Shown here piece after piece: positions 43,132-51,514 of a stretch of DNA of 64,000 bases. Position numbers and translations under genes: made by a program. The notes under the pieces were generated by a model. The model was not told the DNA's origin and did not search any database. It saw only the letters and a program-made list of their open reading frames with translations. The number at the start of each line of letters is the position of its first letter. Position 1 is the stretch's first letter. The stretch is from Mycobacteroides abscessus ATCC 19977 (GTDB taxonomy: Bacteria; Actinomycetota; Actinomycetes; Mycobacteriales; Mycobacteriaceae), in assembly GCF_000069185.1 (NCBI RefSeq), contig NC_010397.1:1860001-1924000 (forward strand), given 5' to 3'.

Positions 43132-43935
43132 ATGGTTTCTCGTGATCACGGCGATCCTGGCGATGCGCCCACCATCGCTCCACCCCTGGCAGATGTCGCC
43201 AACCCGGCCCGGCCGTCGGCGGCCGAGGAGGCCAGGACCGTCGCGGCGTCCACGAACACCGCGACGTTGGCCAGTTTGTCGGCGGACGGTGCCCCGTGGG
43301 CATCGCTGGTCACCTACGGGCTGCTGGGCGGCGCTCCGGTGCTGTGTGTCTCACAGATGGCCGAGCATGGCCGCAACCTGGTACGCGACGCCCGGGCCAG
43401 TGTCTCGATTGTGGCGCCGAATCCGCCACAGGATCCGCTGGCCAATACCCGAATCACCCTTGCCGGCAAGGTGCGCAGGCCCAATGAAGATGAGTTGCCG
43501 GCGGCCCGCGCCGCGCACGTCGCGGGGGTGCCCGCCGCGCGGTTCTACATCGACTACAGCGATTTCTCCGTCTGGATTCTCGACGTCGAACGGGTGCGGT
43601 GGGTCGGCGGCTACGGTCGGATGGACTCGGCCAGCGGTGCCGAATACCATTCGGCCACACCAGATCCGGTATCGCCAGAGGCTGCCCGTGCGATCAAGCA
43701 CCTCAATGACGACCACGGGCAGGCGTTGCTCGCCATGGCGCAGCGGCTGGGCGGATATCCGGATGCCACGGAGGCTCGTTGCGAAGGCGCCGACCGGTAC
43801 GGCCTCGATATCCGGGTCAGTACGCCGCGGGGGTGGTCCGTGACCCGGGTCGGATATGCCGAACCGATCGACTCGATTGAGCAGCTGCGTGGCGCGACCG
43901 TGCACTTGGCGCGGCTCGCCGATCCACGCGCTTAG
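43132..43935 (+). CDS. HugZ-like FMN/heme-binding split-barrel protein with DUF2470
   Basis: 267 aa. N-terminal pyridoxamine-oxidase-like split barrel (NTATLASLSADGAPWASLVTYGLLGGAPVLCVSQMAEHGRNLVRDARASV) and C-terminal DUF2470 domain (IKHLNDDHGQALLAMAQRLGG with His in the NDDH motif). This two-domain layout is that of HugZ-type heme-degrading or heme-binding proteins; iron/heme use is inferred. Starts 10 bp after the RNase H gene, likely same transcript. Confidence 0.85.
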   Translation: MVSRDHGDPGDAPTIAPPLADVANPARPSAAEEARTVAASTNTATLASLSADGAPWASLVTYGLLGGAPVLCVSQMAEHGRNLVRDARASVSIVAPNPPQDPLANTRITLAGKVRRPNEDELPAARAAHVAGVPAARFYIDYSDFSVWILDVERVRWVGGYGRMDSASGAEYHSATPDPVSPEAARAIKHLNDDHGQALLAMAQRLGGYPDATEARCEGADRYGLDIRVSTPRGWSVTRVGYAEPIDSIEQLRGATVHLARLADPRA

Positions 43936-43950
43936 CCTGCGCGTCTCGGT

Positions 43951-44011
43951 TTGTCCACTGATCGGCAAGATTGTGGATAACGTGGATGTCGATCGAACGG
44001 TTGTGGATAAC
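43951..44011. promoter_or_regulatory. DnaA-box-like repeats upstream of the DUF222-HNH gene
   Basis: TGTGGATAA (reverse of the consensus DnaA box TTATCCACA) occurs at 43972-43980 and 44002-44010 as part of an 11-bp direct repeat spaced exactly 30 bp. A third, TTGTCCACT at 43951-43959, differs by one base from the mycobacterial box TTGTCCACA. The surrounding 124 bp is AT-richer than the flanking genes. DnaA binding is inferred from the sequence only. Confidence 0.55.
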
Positions 44012-44059
44012 AACAGAAGTCGCAATATATCGAACTGATGTTCGGCTAACGTCAGGGGT

Positions 44060-45256
44060 GTGTTACCGCTCGATCCGGCTACCCGCGCCGCCCAACTCGT
44101 CGACCGAATCGCCGAATTGGAGCGCGTCAAGGCTGCCGCGGCGGCGGAGCAGGCTCATGCCGCGGTGTTGTTGGACAGGGCACGCCGCGAAGAAGAGGCG
44201 GCCAATGGTGTGCCCCGGCGGCGGCAGGGGGCGGGCGTCGCAACAGAGATCGCCCTGGCGCGGCAGGATTCACCGGCGCGGGGCAGCCGTCACCTCGGCT
44301 TCGCCAAAGCACTGGTGAACGAGATGCCGCACACCCTTGCCGCACTGGAGTGCGGCGCGCTCAGCGAATGGCGCGCGACGATCCTGGTACGGGAGACCGC
44401 CTATCTCGCGGTCGAGGATAGGCAGAAGATCGATGTCGAGATGTGCGCCGAGACCTCGCGGCTTCGGGGATTGGGTGATACCCGGCTGGCCGCGGAGGCG
44501 AAGCGTCTGGCGTATCGGCTGGATGCCCAGGCTGTGGTGCGCCGGGCCCGCCGGGCGGAAAGCGAACGCAGGGTTTCTCTCCGTCCCGCACCCGACACCA
44601 TGACGTATCTGACGGCGTTGCTGCCGGTCAAACAGGGTGTGGCCGTGTATGCCGCGCTCAAACGCACCGCCGACGCGTCGATGGATCCTGTTCGCGGCCA
44701 AGGGCAGATCATGGCCGACACCCTCGTGGAGCGCGTGACCGGAGTATCAGCTGCCGCCGCGGTTCCTGTCGGGGTGAACATCACCGTCTCGGATGAGGCG
44801 TTGTTGGGCGGAGGCGACGAGCCTGCCACGATCACCGGCCACGGGCTAGTTCCGGCTGCCGTCGCGCGGCGGCTCATCTCGGAAGCCGTCAGTGCCGAAG
44901 CTAAAGTTCTTGTGCGGCGGCTGTACCGGCGCTGTACCACCGGTGCACTGGTCAAGGCCGAGTCGCGAAGCCGATTGTTCCCCAGGGGATTGGCCGAGCT
45001 GATCGATCTGCGCGATCAGACCTGCCGGACGCCGTACTGCGATGCCCCAATCCGGCACCATGACCATGTGGTGGGCAGTATGCGCGGAGGTCCGACGGCC
45101 CTCGACAACGGGCAAGGCCTCTGCGAGCGATGCAATTACGTCAAGGAGACGGCGGGCTGGAACGTGGCTCCGGTGCCCGGCGCCGATCGGCATACCGTCG
45201 AGTTCACCACGCCGACGGGAACAGCCTATCGCTCGACGGCACCGCCATTGCCCTGA
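44060..45256 (+). CDS. DUF222 / 13E12-family HNH endonuclease
   Basis: 398 aa. N-terminal DUF222 region (RLAYRLDAQAVVRRARRAESERRVSLRP with a 13E12-repeat-like core) and a C-terminal HNH nuclease domain: RDQTCRTPYCDAPIRHHDHV, then GLCERCNYVKE, providing the zinc Cys pairs and the catalytic His of HH. These proteins are numerous in mycobacteria and often associated with REP13E12 elements, but no prophage or repeat remnant is visible here. GTG start. Its end overlaps the next, convergent gene by 31 bp. Confidence 0.9.
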   Translation: MLPLDPATRAAQLVDRIAELERVKAAAAAEQAHAAVLLDRARREEEAANGVPRRRQGAGVATEIALARQDSPARGSRHLGFAKALVNEMPHTLAALECGALSEWRATILVRETAYLAVEDRQKIDVEMCAETSRLRGLGDTRLAAEAKRLAYRLDAQAVVRRARRAESERRVSLRPAPDTMTYLTALLPVKQGVAVYAALKRTADASMDPVRGQGQIMADTLVERVTGVSAAAAVPVGVNITVSDEALLGGGDEPATITGHGLVPAAVARRLISEAVSAEAKVLVRRLYRRCTTGALVKAESRSRLFPRGLAELIDLRDQTCRTPYCDAPIRHHDHVVGSMRGGPTALDNGQGLCERCNYVKETAGWNVAPVPGADRHTVEFTTPTGTAYRSTAPPLP

Positions 45257-45672
45257 GTGAAGGGCCGAAGGGCCAGAACATAAATGACGATCACAGCGAC
45301 CGGAACGGTCAACGGTAACCAGGATGATCGTCCCATGGGTATCGCCGCCGCCAGCAGTGCCGCGCAACCGAATACCAGCGCGGGGACGATCACCTCATAT
45401 CGGAGGGCATTGACCTGAGGCGGCCAGCGCAGGGGATAGGCGGTGAGCAGATACAGCACCGCGGCCAGTCCCGAGAGCAGCGCCGACACCGGGGAGGAAT
45501 CAGTGAAGGCGAGGATACCGATGGCGCACAGCACGGCCAGTATTGCGAAGCCCCGCAAGAGAAGACCGGCGATCACAAGGACCGCCGCGCATACCGAGAC
45601 CGGGAACCCGCCGACGGTCGCGAGCACCATGACGAGCCCGAAGACACCGGCCAACATCGCACGTGTGTTCAC
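45226..45672 (-). CDS. Small multi-pass membrane protein, last gene of MoxR operon
   Basis: 148 aa with about five hydrophobic segments and no soluble domain (MLAGVFGLVMVLATVGGF, AAVLVIAGLLLRGFAILAVLCAIGILAF and others). GTG start overlaps the stop of the DUF58 gene (GTGA), and its own stop overlaps the convergent HNH gene by 31 bp. Function not recognisable; the gene order suggests a membrane component of the MoxR-linked complex. Confidence 0.8.
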   Translation of the reverse strand: MNTRAMLAGVFGLVMVLATVGGFPVSVCAAVLVIAGLLLRGFAILAVLCAIGILAFTDSSPVSALLSGLAAVLYLLTAYPLRWPPQVNALRYEVIVPALVFGCAALLAAAIPMGRSSWLPLTVPVAVIVIYVLALRPFTQGNGGAVER

Positions 45673-46898
45673 CGCCGTCGTCCTCGCCGGGGACGGCGTG
45701 GCATCAGGTGCATCGCATGATTGAGCCCGGAGTCATGGCTCCAGCCGACAACGTCGACCCCCGTGACGGCGATATTGCGGTACATCCGCGAGCGTTCCAG
45801 CCGCCACCACCGGGCCACGATGGGATCGGGTTCCTCGCGGAATGGCAGGCGATCGAGCACATCGACCACCACAACGGGATGCCCGCGGCGCCGCAGGTCG
45901 GTCAGTGCCAGGCCAAAGTCGGCGTTCAGAAGGGTGGAAAACGCGACCACGATCGCGTTGGGTGGCACGGCGGCACGTGGGGCAAGGGCACTTGCGCTGT
46001 GCGAATGCCATTCTCCGGCATCGAGAGTGGCGTCAAGCAGCCGATAGAACTGATGGCGGCCGATGTTCGGGGCGAGCCAGCGCGCGGAACTGCCCAGCAC
46101 GACGACCCCCGCACGGTCACCCCGCTGCAACACCGACTGCACCAGCTGGGCCGCTCCCCGTGCCGATCGCTCGGTCGCGGTGGTCGCCGGGCCGGACGGC
46201 TGCGGGTACGTGTCGATGAGTACGACAACATCGGCGGCTCGATCGGTGAGCCGGTCGGTGACATGTAAGCGTCCCCGTTGCGCACTCACCCGCCAATTGA
46301 CGGTGCGCAGCGAGTCGCCCGGTACGTACTCGCGGATGTCCGCGTACTCGACGCCCGGGCCGTGGTGGCGCGTCAAACGCGTGCCGATCCGGTCGGGCAG
46401 ATCGGCTGGGGGCAGTGCGACGTCTTGCGGATCGGCCAAGGGATACACGCGCAGCTCGCTGGCAGGCAGCGTCAGCGCGGTACCGGCCCATAGACCGGAG
46501 GCCGACACCGACCGAACCTCAACCGGAACGCGGTACCGGCCCCACCGCTGGGCTGATGTCCGCATGGTCAGTTGGTTGGGCGCCGCGGGCCTGTCCGCGT
46601 CGATCCGCAGCCCCTCGACGAGTGCCGGGCGTAGTCCACACACCACGGCGGGTCCGGTAGATTCCACCGACACGGCAACGGTTATGGTCTCTGATTCCAG
46701 GCACCGCAAGGGTTCTGGCTCATCGGTGACCCACGCGCGGGCCGCCGGCGGTCGCCGCGACGCCCCGGCGAGCGCACCGACGAACGGTGCCGCGAACACC
46801 ACCAGCTGCCAGCGTCCCGTCATCACCGCGAGTGCCAACGCGGCACCGGTGCATGCCGCCAGCGCCGATATCAACGCAGACGCACGCCAGGTGATCAT
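45669..46898 (-). CDS. DUF58 domain protein (MoxR partner)
   Basis: 409 aa. Two N-terminal hydrophobic segments (MITWRASALISALAACTGAALALAVM, then a short following one) precede a DUF58 domain with the signature EYVPGDSLRTVNWRVSAQRGRLHV and VVLIDTYPQP, a von Willebrand-like metal site region (DTYPQPSG). MoxR-DUF58 pairs are chaperone-like modules that help assemble enzyme complexes. ATG overlaps the moxR stop (ATGA). The longer frame to 46973 lies inside moxR. Confidence 0.9.
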   Translation of the reverse strand: MITWRASALISALAACTGAALALAVMTGRWQLVVFAAPFVGALAGASRRPPAARAWVTDEPEPLRCLESETITVAVSVESTGPAVVCGLRPALVEGLRIDADRPAAPNQLTMRTSAQRWGRYRVPVEVRSVSASGLWAGTALTLPASELRVYPLADPQDVALPPADLPDRIGTRLTRHHGPGVEYADIREYVPGDSLRTVNWRVSAQRGRLHVTDRLTDRAADVVVLIDTYPQPSGPATTATERSARGAAQLVQSVLQRGDRAGVVVLGSSARWLAPNIGRHQFYRLLDATLDAGEWHSHSASALAPRAAVPPNAIVVAFSTLLNADFGLALTDLRRRGHPVVVVDVLDRLPFREEPDPIVARWWRLERSRMYRNIAVTGVDVVGWSHDSGLNHAMHLMPRRPRRGRRR

Positions 46899-47857
46899 CC
46901 GGAAGCCCGAGGCACCGGCAGACGGTGCAACAGCTCGTCGACCACGTGTGCGCCGGTGATGCGGCGCACCCACATCTCGGGGCGCAGACTGATCCGGTGG
47001 GCCACCGCCGGCACTGCTAGCGCCTTGACGTCCTCGGGGATCACAAAATCGCGGCCGAGCAGCAGCGCCCGCGCGCGCGACATCTGCACCAGGTCCAGCT
47101 CGGCACGCGGACTGGCCCCCACCTCGACATGGGAGTGACTACGGGTCGCGGCAGCCAACGCGACGATGTAGCGCAGCACATCCGGGTGTACCGAGACCGC
47201 TTCGACAGCTTCTCGCATCGCGATGAGGTCGTCGGCGGCGATCACCTGGGACACCGTCGGCAGCGTAGATCCTCGGCTCAATCGGCGCTGCAGCATTTCG
47301 ATCTCGAGATCTTCGGCCAGGTATCCCAGTTGCAGCCGGACCGCGAACCGGTCCAGCTGCGCCTCCGGCAGCGGGTAGGTGCCCTCGTACTCGATCGGGT
47401 TGTCCGTTGCTAGGACCACGAATGGTGATGGGAGTTGCCGAGTTTGACCGTCGAGGCTCACCTGGCCCTCCGCCATCGCTTCCAGCAGTGCCGACTGCGT
47501 TTTGGGCGGCGTCCGGTTGATCTCATCGGCCAGGAGAAGATTCGTGAAGATGGGCCCCGTCCGGAATTCGAACGACCCGGAAGACATGTCATAGATGGTG
47601 GAACCCAGCAGATCCGCGGGCAGCAGATCCGGAGTGAACTGCACACGTGTGAAATCAAGCCCCAGCGCGGACGCGAACGACCGGGCGATCAAGGTCTTGC
47701 CGAGTCCTGGCAGATCCTCGATCAGCACATGTCCCCGCGCGAGGATCGTCAGCAAAATGAGTTGCAGCGCATCGCGTTTCCCGACGACCACCCGCTCGAT
47801 CTCGGTGAGCACGGCATCCGCGTGCCGGGTCGCGATGGAAATCGGAACCGTTGTCAC
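46895..47857 (-). CDS. MoxR-type AAA+ ATPase
   Basis: 320 aa. Walker A DLPGLGKT (about 48-55), Walker B LLADEINRTPPKTQ, and the MoxR-specific PEAQLDRF sequence. Start GTG reads TTVPISIATRHAD, overlapping the stop of the preceding gene (GTGA); the upstream frame belongs to neighbours. MoxR proteins remodel and activate metalloenzyme or cell-envelope complexes with DUF58 and VWA partners. Confidence 0.94.
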   Translation of the reverse strand: MTTVPISIATRHADAVLTEIERVVVGKRDALQLILLTILARGHVLIEDLPGLGKTLIARSFASALGLDFTRVQFTPDLLPADLLGSTIYDMSSGSFEFRTGPIFTNLLLADEINRTPPKTQSALLEAMAEGQVSLDGQTRQLPSPFVVLATDNPIEYEGTYPLPEAQLDRFAVRLQLGYLAEDLEIEMLQRRLSRGSTLPTVSQVIAADDLIAMREAVEAVSVHPDVLRYIVALAAATRSHSHVEVGASPRAELDLVQMSRARALLLGRDFVIPEDVKALAVPAVAHRISLRPEMWVRRITGAHVVDELLHRLPVPRASG

Positions 47858-48339
47858 ATCCGCTCCAATCGTTCGAGAATCGATTGCAGTACGGCCCGGC
47901 CGGGCGCGGGCGCGGCGCGGTCGGTATCCGAGGCGCCGTTCGGATCGACCCAGCGCCATAGCTCGGGGCCAAAGGTCATGCGTCCGGTCGCGGCGAGTGC
48001 GGCCGGATTGCGCGACTGTCGGTGTCCGGCGGCGGTCTCGAAATCCGCGGCGATCAGCGGGCGCAGCTGCCGGTCCCAATCGCCGCGGGTGCGTTCGGCC
48101 CAACTGATTCTGGCCTCGGCGCGGGCATGCCATCGGCGCAACGTCTCGTCGGCCGGAAGGCTGGCCGGCGACGACGGCATGTCTGCACGCGCGCTGCGCA
48201 GGTTCCCCCACAGCAGACCCAGTGCGGTCCCGACCACCACACCGGTGATCGGAAGAGTGAATGCGCGCAATGGGCTGGCAGCCACACAGGCTTCGGTGAG
48301 GACCACCAGCAGCAGCACCGCCGGGACGAGCCATTTCAT
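47854..48339 (-). CDS. Membrane-anchored hypothetical protein of MoxR operon
   Basis: 161 aa. One or two hydrophobic segments at the N-terminus (MKWLVPAVLLLVVLTEACVAASPLRAFTLPITGVVVGTALGLLWG) followed by a soluble helical domain (WHARAEARISWAERTRGDWDRQLRPLIAADFETAAGHRQS...ILERLERM). The ATG overlaps the stop of the DUF4129 gene (ATGA), and its end overlaps moxR (GTGA). The helical domain with paired Arg-Trp motifs is conserved in position in such operons; function unknown. Confidence 0.8.
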   Translation of the reverse strand: MKWLVPAVLLLVVLTEACVAASPLRAFTLPITGVVVGTALGLLWGNLRSARADMPSSPASLPADETLRRWHARAEARISWAERTRGDWDRQLRPLIAADFETAAGHRQSRNPAALAATGRMTFGPELWRWVDPNGASDTDRAAPAPGRAVLQSILERLERM

Positions 48340-49253
48340 TGCCGGCTCCGCAGATCGTCCACAACGTCTTGCAGCCACCGTGCGGCGGACTGCCGATGTG
48401 CCTGCGTCATCTCATGCGGGCTGAACCGGGCCTCGGAGAACAGCGAGACGAGCTGCGTGCCCGCCTGCGATTGCAGGGCCCCGATATGTACCGCTCGTTG
48501 CAAGACTTCCGACGGCGTGTCCGACTCCAGCGGTGCGGCCTCGGGCGCCGCGGTAAGCCCCTGCTCCATGGCCGCGTAACACGCGATGATCGCTGCCCGC
48601 GGATCACGGCCCGGTTCGGCAACTTCCGCGAGGCCTAGTTCCACCAGGTGGACTAGCGATCGGGGCGTCGTGGGGGTGGCATCTGGCTCGGCCGGCTGAC
48701 CCGTGCTGCCGTCCGGCGCGTCCGGCTCGTGGCGCCTGAGCACAAAAACCGCGGCGGCGATGCCGACCAGCACCACACCGAGGATCATCATCGGCACCTC
48801 GGAATACCGTCGTGGGGATGGCTTGCCCGGCGCCGGTGGTTCGGCGCCGGGCCGTGTCGGTTCGGCACTGCGTGACGCGGGCTCGCGAACGGGACCTTCT
48901 CCCGCCGGCCCGCTCAGGTAGAGCGCCGTCCACACCCCGCCCATCAGGACGAGCACGGTGGCAGCGGCAATGATGGCTTCGCGTCGCGTCAGCGCCGGTA
49001 ATCGCAGATACGGCGGGTTCTCTTGCGGCAGCGGCATGTTGGGCCGCTGTCGGCGAAGACTCACCAGAATGAGGATGGATACCACGCCACATAGCAAGAG
49101 CTGCAACGCGTTTGAATGGGGCTGCGCACGAGGTTTCTCGGGTGGGGGCAGGGCTGCCGCGTCCGGTAGATAGCTACGCAGCGCGACGACCGACAGCGCG
49201 ATCAGGACGATAAGCCCTGTCGCTCGCAGGAGCGGTCTGTCGGCACCGGTCAA
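48336..49253 (-). CDS. DUF4129 membrane protein of MoxR operon
   Basis: 305 aa from a TTG start that overlaps the VOC gene TGA (TTGA); the frame extending to 49448 is antisense-like inside the VOC gene. Three hydrophobic segments (LIVLIALSVVAL, LLLCGVVSILILVSL, IIAAATVLVLMGGVWTALYL, with another after about residue 150) precede a C-terminal DUF4129-like domain: AAIIACYAAMEQGL, TPSEVLQRAV and LFSEARFSPHEM. This domain is regularly found beside MoxR and DUF58 genes. Role probably structural or in envelope complex assembly. Confidence 0.83.
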   Translation of the reverse strand: MTGADRPLLRATGLIVLIALSVVALRSYLPDAAALPPPEKPRAQPHSNALQLLLCGVVSILILVSLRRQRPNMPLPQENPPYLRLPALTRREAIIAAATVLVLMGGVWTALYLSGPAGEGPVREPASRSAEPTRPGAEPPAPGKPSPRRYSEVPMMILGVVLVGIAAAVFVLRRHEPDAPDGSTGQPAEPDATPTTPRSLVHLVELGLAEVAEPGRDPRAAIIACYAAMEQGLTAAPEAAPLESDTPSEVLQRAVHIGALQSQAGTQLVSLFSEARFSPHEMTQAHRQSAARWLQDVVDDLRSRQ

Positions 49254-49630
49254 TAGGTGCCCTCGGGAATCATGTTGGTGATGCAGAACGGGTGCCCTGC
49301 CGGGTCCACCAGCACCCGCCAACCGCTCGGGTTCGGCTGGACCTCGGCCTTGGTAGCCCCCAACCCGAGGATGCGGGCCTCTTCGGCGTCGAGGTCCGAC
49401 GCCGCGAGCTCGAGATGTAGTTGTTTGGGTACGCCACCTTCGGGCCACTGTGGCGGCTGATGGTCGGCCACCCGCTGGAAGGTCAGCAACACGGCGGCGC
49501 CCTTCAACGCGACGAACTGCTCGCTTTCAAACAGCACTTCCAGATCCAGGACCTGTCGATAGAACTGGGCCAGCGCAGCGGGATCTGCACAATCGATCGA
49601 TATCGCGCCGAGTCGAGCCGTTGTCGTCAT
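49250..49630 (-). CDS. VOC-superfamily (glyoxalase-like) protein
   Basis: 126 aa vicinal-oxygen-chelate fold, one beta-alpha-beta-beta-beta module pair: LGAISIDCADPAALAQFYRQVLDLE and QLHLELAASDLDAEEARILGLGATKAEVQ with a C-terminal GWRVLVDPAGHPFCITNM. This is the actinobacterial glyoxalase-like (DUF4267-like) group, function not assigned; metal-binding residues are typical His/Glu positions (HLEL). First gene of the six-gene overlapping run. It faces rnpB across 34 bp, divergently. Confidence 0.85.
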   Translation of the reverse strand: MTTTARLGAISIDCADPAALAQFYRQVLDLEVLFESEQFVALKGAAVLLTFQRVADHQPPQWPEGGVPKQLHLELAASDLDAEEARILGLGATKAEVQPNPSGWRVLVDPAGHPFCITNMIPEGTY

Positions 49631-49664
49631 GGAGATGAGCTTGTCACGAGTACGATGGCCGCGC

Positions 49665-50071
<407 letters not shown>

Positions 50072-50089
50072 GCCTCTTACCCTGAACCG

Positions 50090-51514
50090 GTGACGTTGAA
50101 GCGACTGGTTGCTCGCGACCTCAACTTCGACGGCATTCGTACCGAGTTCGGGTTGCCCGCAGAATTCAGCCCCGAAGCCCAGCGCGATGCTGCCCAGGCA
50201 GTGGACCGCTATCGCGCAGCACGCGTCGATCGCACCGATCTGGAGCTGGTGACCATCGACCCGCCCGGATCCCGTGACCTGGACCAGGCCCTGCGCCTGG
50301 AACGCACCGCCGACGGCTACCTGCTGCACTACGCCATTGCTGACGTTGCGGCGCAGATCGAGCCCGGCAGCACACTGGATATCGAGGCACGTGAACGCGG
50401 CGAGACGATCTACCTACCCGATGGTTCGGTACCGCTGCATCCGTTGGTGTTCTCCGAGGGCTCGGCGAGCTTGTTGCCCCACGAGATCAGGCCCGCCGCC
50501 TTGTGGCGGATCGAGACCGACCACGATGCCAACCCGGTGGCGTGGACCGTGCAGCGCGCCCTCGTGAAATCCGTGCGACAGCTGACTTACCGGGAGGCTC
50601 AGGACGCGGCCGCCGCGGGCAATCCGCATCCCGCCGTGGCCGTACTCCCTGAATTTGGCCGCAAAAGACGAGATCTCGGGCTAGCCAGGGGCGCCATCGA
50701 GCTCAATCTGCCCGAGCAGGATGTGGTGCGCGGCGCCGGCGGTGACTGGGAGCTCGTCATCGAGGCGCGCACCGAAACCGACGGCTGGAACGCGCAGATA
50801 TCGCTGCTCACCGGGATCTGCGCGGCACGGATCATGCTCGACGGCGGGATCGGCATGCTGCGTACGTTGCCGCCGGCGGACGGCGATGTGCGCCGCTGGA
50901 TGCGCCGCACCGCCGAGGCCCTCGGGGTTCCATGGACCAACGACACACCGATAGGGGAGCAGCTCGCCGCGCTAGACCCCTGCGCCACAACCACATTGGC
51001 GATGATGACGCAGGCCACGACGCTGCTGCGGGGTGCCTCGTATCTGGTTTTCGACGGTGTACGTCCCGACGAGCAGGCCGCTCAACACGCCGGTATCGCC
51101 GCCCCCTACGCGCATGTGACCGCACCCTTGCGCAGGCTGGGGGACCGGTTTGTCACCGAAATCTGCCTGGCACTGTCCGCCGGCACCCCGGTGCCGCAAT
51201 GGGCCCGCGAGGGCCTGGCCGACATTCGATCGTCCTTGCTGAAATCGAACACGTTGGCCAACAAGGTGGAGCAGGCGTGCCTGGATCTCGCCGAGGCCCA
51301 CATCCTGGCCCCGCAACAGGGGCAGACCTTCGACTCGGTGGTGCTGCGAGGCGCCGAGAAGAAGCGGGCTGCGGAGGTTTTCGTGAGCGATCCGCCGATT
51401 CTTGCCCGGTGCGAGGGCAATCCGCCCGAAGGTCAGCGCGCCAAACTCACCCTGCGTGAAGCCGACCCCGTCACCAGGACCGTGCTATTCGGGTTCCCGG
51501 CGGACGGCCGCTGA
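50090..51514 (+). CDS. RNB-domain exoribonuclease
   Basis: 474 aa from a GTG directly following rnpB (the upstream open frame to 49994 runs through the rnpB gene). The RNB domain has LVTIDPPGSRDLDQAL, the conserved acidic motif (Asp residues for Mg2+), LHYAIADVAAQIEPGS, and PYAHVTAPLRRLGDRFVTEI near the end. It lacks the cold-shock and S1 domains of RNase II/R, so it is a short RNB protein as found in mycobacteria. Predicted 3'-to-5' RNA decay or processing; its target is unknown. Confidence 0.9.
   Translation: MTLKRLVARDLNFDGIRTEFGLPAEFSPEAQRDAAQAVDRYRAARVDRTDLELVTIDPPGSRDLDQALRLERTADGYLLHYAIADVAAQIEPGSTLDIEARERGETIYLPDGSVPLHPLVFSEGSASLLPHEIRPAALWRIETDHDANPVAWTVQRALVKSVRQLTYREAQDAAAAGNPHPAVAVLPEFGRKRRDLGLARGAIELNLPEQDVVRGAGGDWELVIEARTETDGWNAQISLLTGICAARIMLDGGIGMLRTLPPADGDVRRWMRRTAEALGVPWTNDTPIGEQLAALDPCATTTLAMMTQATTLLRGASYLVFDGVRPDEQAAQHAGIAAPYAHVTAPLRRLGDRFVTEICLALSAGTPVPQWAREGLADIRSSLLKSNTLANKVEQACLDLAEAHILAPQQGQTFDSVVLRGAEKKRAAEVFVSDPPILARCEGNPPEGQRAKLTLREADPVTRTVLFGFPADGR

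Noticed and set aside
44060..45256. Prophage or REP13E12 element around the HNH gene
   Set aside because: No phage genes or terminal repeats flank it; it is a solitary DUF222-HNH gene between conserved neighbours.
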